36,310 nucleotides of DNA from Prorocentrum cordatum (Eukaryota > Sar > Dinophyceae > Prorocentrales > Prorocentraceae): NCBI GenBank assembly GCA_963575745.1, contig CAUYUJ010020242.1, positions 124,759 through 161,068 of the forward strand, read 5' to 3'. The position numbers were made by a program, and so were the translations under genes. Below are positions 10,006-18,262 of the stretch, one piece after another. Numbering within the stretch: the stretch's first letter is position 1; the number at the start of each line of letters is the position of its first letter. The notes below the pieces were generated by a model. That model had not been told where the DNA came from. It ran no database searches and saw only the letters and a program-made list of their open reading frames with translations.

Positions 10006-11000
10006 CTGGGCGCCGGCGGTAAACCGTCAACCTTGGTTACCGCCGGGAGACTCGTAGAGCTTCCTAGCTGGACGTAAGTTGAGAAAACCGACAGCAACTA
10101 CCTCTGAATGCGACAGGCGGACGCGTCTGATGTCTGCGATTGACTCCTGTCATTACCAGCCCTGCAGCCCCCCTACAGCCCGAGTTAAGTGCAAAAAACC
10201 GACAGCACCTCTCAGGATGACTCGAACAATACAATAGTTTCGCAGACCTAACTCGGGCAGCACACCGAGTTCCGAGCTCTGGATTCGACAGGCGGACGCG
10301 CCTGATTTCTTCAAATCGATTCCTGTGACCACCAGTACTGTAGGCCCCCTCAGCGCGAGTTGAATGAAGAAAACCGAGAGCACTTCTCAAGATCACTTCA
10401 CCAATACGAATAGTTTCGTGATTCTAGATCGGGCAGCAGACCGAGTTCAGAGCTCTGGATTCGACAGACAAACGCAACTGATGATTCTGAATCGGTTTCT
10501 GTGAATATCAGCTCTGTAGCTGTCCTACAGCTCGAGTCAAGTACCAAAAACCGCCGAAAACCGAGAGTTCCTGTCAAGATGACTCGAATAATACGAATAG
10601 GTTTACGGACCTAGCTCGGCTAACAGACCGAGTTCAGACCTCTGGATTCAACAGGCGAACGCGCCTAATCATTCTACATCGATTAGCTGTGCTTACCAGC
10701 TCTGTAGCTGTCCAAGCTCGAGTTATGTTCAGAAAACCGTCAGCGCGTATCAAGATAACTCAAAACGGCCGATCCCGCCACAGTGCTTTTCGATAGTAAT
10801 ATTCACCCGATCGAACTGAGATTAAGATGGCGAGCGGGAATGAGATCGAATATCACGGAAAAAAATACTAGAGCTCTAACGAATGGTTGAATTTCGAGAA
10901 CAAAATTTTCAACCGACCAAAAGTCACCAAAAGTTCCGTCGAGATTTTTCGAGCTGACTAGCTCTCCAGCGCGCCGGAATTACTCTTAAGCTTCCAGCAA
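10006..11000 (-). mobile_element. Type 1 element, interrupted before its right end
   Basis: Head 10006-10066 has stem CCGGCGGTAA/TTACCGCCGG extended by ACC/GGT, and the inner repeat ACTCGTAGAGCTTCC. It has no TATA-like box: the head continues AGCTGGACGTAAG, a subtype shared with the elements at 12752, 13959 and 25178. Monomers run to about 10760, and the tail core at 10826 has K to E in the micro-ORF. It is cut at CTTCCAGCAA^ by the element at 11001, and I found no resumption in the window. It is itself inserted at GACCAA^CTAGCTCC. Confidence 0.75.
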
Positions 11001-11634
11001 CTGGCGCCGGCGGTGAACCGTCAACCTGGTCACCGCCGGGAACCTCGTAGAGCTCCTAGCACGCGTAAGAGTGCTCAGGCATCAAAAGGAAGGGCTTCTG
11101 GTAGCATTTCTCGAAAAAGAGGAACATGATTTTTTTAATGTCGACATAAAGTTGGTTCCGCCAAGTGTTTTGATAGCAAAAGTGCATGTAGAGAGCTCAC
11201 ATTAAGACGAAGAGGCCCTCATAGTAGTCTACAGGAATAAATAGTCAAATATCTTTCAAATTTTCGCAAAACCACCGAAAAGTTGTCACATTGTCCAATC
11301 TGAAACCCTATAGCTCTCGGAGAGTTCCCCAGGAAACCTGGCAGCGCCGAAAACCCGGAGAGCGAAGAGAACCTCGGGGGCGGGAAATCTTTCCTGGAGA
11401 GCCGTGGGGGGCTCCCCCGCGCTTCGGAAACGCTGCCAGGAACGCTTCCACGCGAGCTTGCACGCGTGCAGGCACGCGCGGACGCGTGCCGGAGGCGCCT
11501 CCGGACGGGCTGCCGGCTCAGGCGAGCTGCTGCGGCGGACGTGGACCGCCGTGGGGGAGCTCCTGGCACCACCACCGTCCGGCTTTGAACCCAGCTAGCT
11601 CCCAGAGAGCTTTCCGGGAAGAACCTACCCAAGG
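11001..11634 (-). mobile_element. Type 2 element carrying a GC-rich module; right end not reached
   Basis: The head is CTGGCGCCGGCGGTGAACC/TCACCGCCGGG, then AACCTCGTAGAGCTCC. The body (AAGAGTGCTC, TCTCGAAAAAGAGG, AAGTGTTTTGATAG, GAGGCCCTCATAG) resembles the elements at 28205 and 29024. The GC-rich module begins near 11318. After the module (CCGGGAAGAACCTACCCAAG) the sequence is cut by an oppositely oriented element at 11635. Confidence 0.7.
11318..11625 (+). repeat. GC-rich module, copy 2
   Basis: It starts after a CTCTCGGAGAG palindromic word with GCAGCGCCGAAAACCCGGAG, contains AACGCTGCCAGGAACGCTTC, TGCACGCGTGCAGGCACGCG and GACGCGTGCCGG, and ends CCAGAGAGCTTTCCGGGAAG. Its ends form a loose inverted repeat (CCCGGAGAGC and AGCTTTCCGG), so it may itself be a transposable module. 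Overlapping frames on both strands come from its GC content and show no recognisable protein. Confidence 0.7.
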
Positions 11635-11855
11635 TACCTCGTAGAGCTCTTCGGCAAGATGAGCTAAGAGGAATTCGGGCGCAGTGTGGAGCTAGTTAGC
11701 CGACCCGACATTAAGAGACAATGTGGTAACTTTGGTAGGTTTTTTCCGAAGAGCTCTCTGAGAGTTAAAGGGTTTTAGATTAGAAGCTGGACAGTGGTGG
11801 TGCCCGCGAGCAGCGCATCTCCGCCGCTCCACGATCCCCGCAGCGCCTTGTGAAA

Positions 11856-12209
11856 CTGGAACCGGCGGTAAACCGTCGACCTGATTGCCGCCGAAAACCT
11901 CATAGAGATCTTTTCTTGCACGGCGAGAAAGCTTCTGGAGCGAGAAACAAAGAATTCGAAAAATCATGTTTTTCTGTTTTATTAACGTCGGTTCCTCCAA
12001 GTGTTTCGATAATATACTGCACCTAGCATAACCCACTACAGGTGCTGCAAAAAAAAATGCTTTCTCAAAATGAATGGTCAAATATCTTTCGAATATTCGT
12101 AAAACCACCCAAAAGATACCACTTTGTCCTTTCTGGCCGGGTCGACCAACTAGCTCCACCCGCGCGGGAATTCCTTTAGCTCATCGATGCCGAAGAGCTC
12201 TGCGAGGTA
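11856..12209 (-). mobile_element. Short element with degenerate head, 354 bp
   Basis: The head is CTGGAACCGGCGGTAAACCG with returning arm ATTGCCGCCG and a decayed inner repeat (CCTCATAGAGATC). The body has GGTTCCTCCAAGTGTTTCG, TGGTCAAATATCTTTCG and GGGTCGACCAACTAGCTCCA. The right end is AAGAGCTCTGCGAGGTA. It is nested in the inverted GC-rich module at TGTGAAA^CCTCGCAGCGGG. Confidence 0.7.
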
Positions 12210-12413
12210 CCTCGCAGCGGGTCCGGGAGAGCTTTTGGCAAGCGTTTACGCGTGCCTGCACGCGCAGGCAGGCGTGGAAGCGTTCCTGGCAGCGCTGCGA
12301 AAGCGCTGCCGGGAAGCCCCCCAGAGCCCCAGACGAGCTTCAAAAAAGCTTCCGTGGGCTTGCCAGAAGAGCTTTCCGGTGTGTCTTCTCTTTTTCCGGA
12401 GAGCTCTCTGAGA
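12210..12413 (-). repeat. GC-rich module, inverted copy
   Basis: GCTTCCGTGGGCTTGCCAGA and TTTCCGGTGTGTCTTCTC are the reverse complement of 22708-22760 (ACACACTGGAAAACC, CAAGCCCACGGAAGC). CGTGCCTGCACGCGCAGGCA and GAAGCGTTCCTGGCAGCGC follow the same inverted order. This shows that the module occurs in both orientations relative to the surrounding hairpin heads. Confidence 0.75.
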
Positions 12414-12751
12414 CTGGCGCCGGCGGTGAACCGTCAACCTAGTCACCGCCGGGAACCTCGTAGAGCTCCTCTCACTCGTAAGAGCGCAGAGAATCGACAC
12501 AGAGTGAAAAAAATATAGATTTTTTGAAAATCTTCAAATTCGATTTTTTTGATGTTGATATTCGCTTAGTTCCTGGAAGTCAACTCATGCAAAAATGCAT
12601 CGAGAGAGCTGAGCTGCTGTCACAGAGAAGTTGATATGCCAACGCGACGCGCAAAAATCTGCTTTCTCAAAATAAGTGGTCAAATATCTTTCAAATTTTT
12701 GCAAAACCACCCAAAAGTTGTCACATTGTCCGCCTCGGCCGGCTGGGCCAA

Positions 12752-13955
12752 CTGGGCGCCGGCGGTAAACCGTCAACCTTGGTTACCGCCGGAAGACTCG
12801 TAGAGCTTCCTAGCTCGACTTTAGTTGAGAAAACCGACAGGACCTACCAACATTCCGACTCGTAGTGAATATGTTTTGACCTCTGAATGCGACAGGCGGA
12901 CGCGTCTGATCTCTGCGAATCGACTTCTGTCATTACCAGCCCTGCAGCCACCCTACAGCCCGAGTTAAGTGCAGAAAACTGACTCGAATAATACGAATAG
13001 TTTCGCGGACCTAGTTCGGGCAGCAGACAGAATTCAGAGCTCTGGATTCGACAGGCGGACGCGCCTGATGTCTTCAAATCGATTCCTGTGACCACCAGCA
13101 CCGCAGCCCCCCTCAGCGCGAGCTGAGTGAAGAAAACGGAGAGCACTTCTCAAGATGACTCGACCAATACGAATAGTTTCGCGATTCTAGATCGGGCAGC
13201 AGACCGAGTTCAGAGCTCTGGATTCGACAGACAAACGCAACTGATGATTCTAAATCGGTTTCTGTGGATATTAGCTCTGTAGCTGTCAAGCTCGATTTAA
13301 GTGGAGAAAACCGAGAGCACTTCTCAAGATGACTCGACCAGTAGGAATAGTTTCGCGATTCGAGATCGGGCAGCAGACCGAGTTCAGAGCTCTGGATTCG
13401 ACAGACAAACGCAACTAATGATTCTGAATCGGTTTCTGTAAATCGCAGCTCTGTAGCTGTCCTACAGCTCGAGTTAAGTACAGAGAACGGAGAGTTCCCG
13501 TCAAGATGCCTCGAATAATACGAATAGGTTTGCGGACCTAGCTAGGCTAACAGACCGAGTTCAGACCTCTGGATTCAACAGGCGAACGCGCCTAATCATT
13601 CTACATCGATTAGCTGTGCTTACCAGCTCTGTAGCTGTCCTAAAGCTCGAGTTATGTTCAGAAAACCGTCAGCGCGTATCAAGATGACTCGAAACGCCGA
13701 TCCCGCCACAGTGCTTTTCGATAGTATATTCACCCGATCGAGCTGAGATCAAGATGGCGAGCGGGAATAAGATCGAATATCACGGGAAAAAATACTAGAG
13801 CTCTAACGAATGTTGAATTTCGAGAACAAAATTTTCAACCGACCAAAAGTCAGCAAAAGTTCCGTCGAGATTTTTCTTGCCAACTAGCTCTCCAGCGCGC
13901 CGGAATTACTCTTAAGCTTCCAGCAATAACTTGCTAAGGGAAGCTCTACGAGTTA
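12752..13955 (-). mobile_element. Type 1 element, complete, 1204 bp
   Basis: Head 12752-12811 has stem CCGGCGGTAA/TTACCGCCGG and ACTCGTAGAGCTTCCTAGCT. There are about five monomers, including two adjacent near-identical ones (13180-13320 and 13365-13490). The tail core at 13755 encodes MASGNKIEYHGKKY. The right end AGGGAAGCTCTACGAGTTA is intact. Only three bases (TTA) separate it from the next head at 13959, so two elements sit side by side in one target. Confidence 0.85.
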
Positions 13956-13979
13956 TTACTGGGCGCCGGCGGTAAACCG

Positions 13980-16900
13980 TCAACCTTGGTTTTGTTTGTT
14001 TGTTTGGACTCGCGTTCCCAGCTGGGTGCAGCTGGGCGAGGACCGGTCCCGCAGCAACACACGGGCAGCGCTGAGCAGCGCTTCGGCTGCCGACAATTCA
14101 CATTCTGTGACTGTAGCTCCTTCGAGGAGCCACGCGGCCTCGGCCACATCCCTCCAAACGAGGGGCACGGCACTAGAAACAGCAAACTCATGCCCAGCAG
14201 GGAAGGGGCCCACGGTTCTCGCGGAAGCGATGCCTATCTCACTGGGATTGCACTGAGTATTGATTAAGCCGATCTGAAGCCAGAAACCACATCCTGATCC
14301 TTGCTGGTCAACCCCGCCATCAAAGCCTCCCCTGATAGCGAACGGTACGAGATAAGTTTCGAATGGATATAGATAACAATGAGTTCTGTAGAATGTGCGG
14401 CCATATCTGGCCTCATGCGTCAATTCATCCGCTCGTGTATTGTCCTCCCTGAATTCGTGTCTCCATATCTCACGTCCCAAGGCAGCAGGCCTCAGATTGA
14501 AACACGCAGCGAGCTCAAAGGTACAATCAATCATGGCAGCTGTCCTCTTGCAGTAGCCCCGATTCTCACATCTCCATTTACCCTGGAGCCAGGAGCAGAT
14601 AAGTAGTGAGTCACCCTTGAACTCAGCAGCAAAACCCTCTGACGATATATCCCACACAGTCGCACGCTCCTGGATCATAGCATAACGTATTGCAAGCTTG
14701 GCGGACTCTTTGGGGTCATACTTGGGGTGTAGAGGGTTGGTCGCGGTGTCGACCATCTCAGCATCGGCCTTCTCTCGAGCCTCAGGGGGGCCTCGAGGTC
14801 CATTAGGAGAGCCCTTCCAAGACACCACAAAGTAATCATAGACCTTAGTTTTGTTGTATTGCATAAGGAGTTGCTTCCATACCTCCAAGAACTGAACCCA
14901 ATCACCCCGCACAGACTCCCACCACTTTTCCCCAAAGAACTGAATGTATGGGAACTGCCAAGACCGTCCGCCCACAGACACAGGGCCTCCACGAAGCCGT
15001 TTGCCCGAACTAGATAAGGCCCTGTTGCCGTGTTGTCGTAGAACCTCTGTTATTGTGTCGCGAGCCGTGATCCAGCCCACATTGTACATCATAAGTGCAC
15101 GTCGGGAGTCGCGAAAGGCCCTCCTCCCTCTTGAGACGGCAAGTGGCTCGTCTCTGAGAGCATGGGCTGCTCCCTCTCCAGAGGGCATCGGCTGTGAGCG
15201 GGCAATGGAACAGGCGACCTGCGTGCATAGATCCTCCAGCCGTCTCTCCATATCCGTAATCCTCCCCTCCACCTCCATCATAGTCGTAGCAGGAACATCC
15301 TCCCCCCGTCCCTCCGCAAAGCGAACACGTTTAGCACGTTGAGTCGTTGATCCCTCCACCTCAACCTCCGTCCTTGCCGTCCTGTCCTCCTCCAAAGATA
15401 GTAAATATTGCCTCGTGGAGCGCATCATGCCCCAGCTCTTCCAGCACAGCATCTGCACAGCCGATGGGAAACCCCCATCGCAGAAGATTGTCCTGACTCG
15501 TGTCAGTGCAGCTGGCCGCCATACCTCCCACCCCACATCTCCTGGCTTCCTCCTCCCTGACATTCTCAGAAGACACATACCCTCGAACGCATGGATAACC
15601 CTCACACACTCACTGTCAATCGTGATGGCCTCTGCTGCATATAAAAGGCGGCTCTGCACAGTCGATTGATATCGACGAAACTTCTTCACCAGAGGCAGCG
15701 CCCTGCACGTAAAATACTGCACCTGCGCAAAGAATGCCCTTCGGGCCTGCTGGACGCGCTCCTGCACATCCGTGTGGATAGCAGTGAAACTTCTGGGAAT
15801 CTGATACCCCAGCACATTCAAACTCTCAACATGCTTGAAAGGTACAATCCGCGAGCCAATCTGAACCGTGACCGTATCAGTGTACTGAGTACCACACACC
15901 ATCATTTCTAAACTCTCCTCCTTCCACTCCATCCCCCAATCCCTGAGAGCAGTAGTGAAGGCAGCGGCTGCTACCTGCGCCTCCGATGCTGACTTGGCGG
16001 CCAGAAAAATATTGTCAGCCCAGAGAGCATGATTCCATCGTGCATACCGACAGTGATCATCATGGCATGGCATCTCGACTCCGACACCGCGCTGGTCCAG
16101 GCGAGCAATCACATCACGCCACATAGCAATAGTGACAATAGTAAACGCGATAGGTGATTCGGTACCCCCAGTCCGGAGCGACCTATCCCACTGCACATTT
16201 GGGATTGTCACTCCTTCAAACAGCACCGTGCATGAGGTAGATGAGAGAGGCTCCAATAACGCATACTGTAACCGTGCACTGATCCCCAGGGCCGTCATCG
16301 CTCTCGAGACTGTCGGCAGCGTCACAGCATCGAACGCCCGCTCGATGTCACAGCTGAGGAGCCACGCCGTTTGATCTCGCCCCCATGTGGAAGCATGCTG
16401 TGCAATACATTTCATGGCCGATGAAATCTCCCAGCAACGCCGTCCGCTGGTAAAACCGTAAACCGCCATATCACTCATGAAGGGTTCCACACATCTTTCC
16501 AGTAAAATCGTCACGCACGTGAGATACCACTTGGCCAAGGTATTTCCAACAAGCAGGTTCCTTGTTTGTCGCAATGTTTCCAGTTTACTCGTTTTCGGCA
16601 TAAGTGTTAGGTATACTTCCTGCCATTCCCTTGGCGTCGGGCGAAGCCCGTTGAATATATCAGAGAAAACCTTACCAATAGAACGCACTGACCTCCACGA
16701 AAGAGCCTTGAGAAGTTCAACCGAGATGCCGTCGGGCCCACAGGCCCGTCCTGTTCGGAGCCTGCTCCGCGCCTGCAGAATAGTAGAGTATGTGATCGTA
16801 AGTGTGTTGTCCGAAGAGGCTGTTGATTGAGATGCATGGCGACGCAATGTGGACACAAGCTCCCGATTGCGGGCTCTGGAGTCATCACAAGTCATACTCT

Positions 16901-17963
16901 GCACAGCATATCGCTCCACCTCCTCCGCCCACAGTTCCCTGTCCTCCGTCATCATAGTCGTAGGTCCCATATCCCCTCCCCCAGTGTCCGTCACCCTCAA
17001 CTCCGTCACACGTGTCCTCCTCCCCTTCCTAGATGGTAGTGCCTCCCACTCCACCTTCCGTCGGCGATATTCCCGCGCCAGCGGTCTGATGCGACGTCGA
17101 AGGTCTCGAGCCAACGCTCTGTCCTTCCTAGCACGTGCCTCTCTGAGTTGTACCTCCAGCTCGGCATGTTGAGGAGTCCTACTTGGTGGGAGCCCTCTGG
17201 AGTACCTGGGGGCCCTCACCGTGAGGAGTGGTAACGCATGTCCAGCAATCGTTCCAGCAATACGTTGCGGGGGCACCGTCGGGATCTGTACGTCCGCCAG
17301 GACCTGGAATTGAGCCTCCTCCCGATACGATTGGAACTCTTTGTGGCTTGTGTGGTGGCTAGGGGGGCCTTGATATTTCGTGACCTGAGGGTTCTGCATC
17401 TGGAACTCGGCGTAGACACAGGCGTGATCCGAGAAGTTGGTAGTCGGGGTCTCTGGGATCCAATCCGTTCGGCATTCAACCAAGTCACCCTCCCAGGATT
17501 GTGGGACCATGAGATAGTCAAGCACTTTTGGCGCAATAGTCTTCGCCCCAGACTTGCGTCGAGCATTGTTCGCACGATGCACGAAGGTCGGCTGCCGAGA
17601 GTACGGCGAGCCAAGAGAATTGACTGCCAGCAAGCGCATCCGACATAGCCACTCCTGCAGCTGAGATCGCCACATGTCCTCCTCCCACCGTCTATCCTCC
17701 GTATCATTCCCATATCCCCTCCCGTCGAGAATCTGCACAGCGCCTCCAGTCACCGTGCCTCCTGAACAGGTGATGTCGGGCGCAAGCTCAACATTAAAAT
17801 CCCCTGCAATCACAAGCTCACATGTGTATCTGCACTCCTCCTTCCACCTCCGATAAGTTGTTTCGATTGTTTTCAGCATCTCAAAAGCCACCTCCAATGA
17901 ACGATTCTCCGATCTATTCGGAAAGTACGCAGAGACAAGAAAATACACGGATGACGCAAGCAC
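13980..17963 (-). CDS. LINE ORF2: endonuclease (C-terminal half), reverse transcriptase, RNase H-like
   Basis: This is an open frame of 1327 codons with no upstream ATG, because the protein really begins in another frame at about 18217. Endonuclease (EEP family): GDFN at residues 54-57, LDYLMV near 148 and SDH at 178-180. Reverse transcriptase, about 385-790: RTGRACGPDGIS (403-414), motif A SCDIERAFDAV (D539), motif B RTGGTESPIAF (597-607; Glu where Gln is usual), motif C LWADNIFLA (D650, N651; usually FADD/YADD) and a thumb to about 780. A C-terminal RNase H-like region, about 1105-1305, has GDSLLICSWLQGKW and HEFREDNTRADEL placed before FDGG...ELSAAEALL, a permuted order. The last residues come from the (CAAA)n tail, and the TGA stop comes from the target hairpin. 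The catalytic-box variants could mean a variant family or a dead copy. The endonuclease frameshift argues that this copy is inactive as it stands. Confidence 0.85.
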   Translation of the reverse strand: MLASSVYFLVSAYFPNRSENRSLEVAFEMLKTIETTYRRWKEECRYTCELVIAGDFNVELAPDITCSGGTVTGGAVQILDGRGYGNDTEDRRWEEDMWRSQLQEWLCRMRLLAVNSLGSPYSRQPTFVHRANNARRKSGAKTIAPKVLDYLMVPQSWEGDLVECRTDWIPETPTTNFSDHACVYAEFQMQNPQVTKYQGPPSHHTSHKEFQSYREEAQFQVLADVQIPTVPPQRIAGTIAGHALPLLTVRAPRYSRGLPPSRTPQHAELEVQLREARARKDRALARDLRRRIRPLAREYRRRKVEWEALPSRKGRRTRVTELRVTDTGGGDMGPTTMMTEDRELWAEEVERYAVQSMTCDDSRARNRELVSTLRRHASQSTASSDNTLTITYSTILQARSRLRTGRACGPDGISVELLKALSWRSVRSIGKVFSDIFNGLRPTPREWQEVYLTLMPKTSKLETLRQTRNLLVGNTLAKWYLTCVTILLERCVEPFMSDMAVYGFTSGRRCWEISSAMKCIAQHASTWGRDQTAWLLSCDIERAFDAVTLPTVSRAMTALGISARLQYALLEPLSSTSCTVLFEGVTIPNVQWDRSLRTGGTESPIAFTIVTIAMWRDVIARLDQRGVGVEMPCHDDHCRYARWNHALWADNIFLAAKSASEAQVAAAAFTTALRDWGMEWKEESLEMMVCGTQYTDTVTVQIGSRIVPFKHVESLNVLGYQIPRSFTAIHTDVQERVQQARRAFFAQVQYFTCRALPLVKKFRRYQSTVQSRLLYAAEAITIDSECVRVIHAFEGMCLLRMSGRRKPGDVGWEVWRPAALTRVRTIFCDGGFPSAVQMLCWKSWGMMRSTRQYLLSLEEDRTARTEVEVEGSTTQRAKRVRFAEGRGEDVPATTMMEVEGRITDMERRLEDLCTQVACSIARSQPMPSGEGAAHALRDEPLAVSRGRRAFRDSRRALMMYNVGWITARDTITEVLRQHGNRALSSSGKRLRGGPVSVGGRSWQFPYIQFFGEKWWESVRGDWVQFLEVWKQLLMQYNKTKVYDYFVVSWKGSPNGPRGPPEAREKADAEMVDTATNPLHPKYDPKESAKLAIRYAMIQERATVWDISSEGFAAEFKGDSLLICSWLQGKWRCENRGYCKRTAAMIDCTFELAACFNLRPAALGREIWRHEFREDNTRADELTHEARYGRTFYRTHCYLYPFETYLVPFAIRGGFDGGVDQQGSGCGFWLQIGLINTQCNPSEIGIASARTVGPFPAGHEFAVSSAVPLVWRDVAEAAWLLEGATVTECELSAAEALLSAARVLLRDRSSPSCTQLGTRVQTNKQNQG

Positions 17964-18262
17964 ACAATAGCAAGACGAGCATGATTATTCCAAGAACGAA
18001 CTATGTTGTGACAAGACTTCCCCCTCAAAGCTATGGAAGCCTTCCTGTCACTTGAGTAAACTAGGTGCCAGCCAAGCAGCTGAATTGAATTGGACGGTAA
18101 GTGTTCACACTCCTGTAAACAGAACACTTCACAGCCGTGAGAAAGAAGTGCCCTCATGCAAGCAAATCCCCGATCTGCTGTAGCCCCTTGTTTCATAAGA
18201 TTCTGGGTGCCTAGCCTATGCTGGGCTGTGGGGCCACCAGCCCGACTGGCACCTCTGCACCG
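17964..18262 (-). pseudogene. LINE ORF2 N-terminal endonuclease segment, frameshifted from the main frame
   Basis: On the minus strand, in the same frame as ORF1 and directly after its TGA, about 15 codons lead to GTQNLM (18211-18194) and LLSHGCEVFCLQECEH (catalytic Glu codon about 18112-18110). These are the first two motifs of the EEP endonuclease. The fold continues through ASIALRGKSC to RLAIVCL, but the next segment (ASSVYFLVSAYFP) is in the main ORF2 frame, reached by a -1 shift around 17962-17975. An ATG at 18196 lies after the catalytic Asn, so an ATG-started ORF2 would lack that motif. The shift may be a one-base deletion, a sequencing error or, less likely, programmed. Confidence 0.7.

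Larger units (their letters stand above)
11635..12413 (+). mobile_element. Type 2-like element in opposite orientation with inverted GC-rich module
   Basis: It begins TACCTCGTAGAGCTCTTCGG, the 5' terminus of a type 2 element read on the plus strand. The reverse complement of the type 2 tail follows (GAGCTAAGAGGAATTCGGGC, TGTGGAGCTAGTTAGCC, ACAATGTGGTAACTTTGG). From about 11740 the GC-rich module runs in reverse (GAGCTCTCTGAGAGTTAAAG, GACAGTGGTGGTGCC). The module is cut by the element 11856-12209 and resumes at 12210, ending TTTTTCCGGAGAGCTCTCTG, where the element at 12414 is inserted. The element's 3' end is not in the window. Confidence 0.65.

Noticed and set aside
12205-12442. Protein-coding frames in the GC-rich modules
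   Set aside because: Antiparallel open frames occur at every module copy and differ between copies. There is no shared protein, and frames are disrupted between copies.
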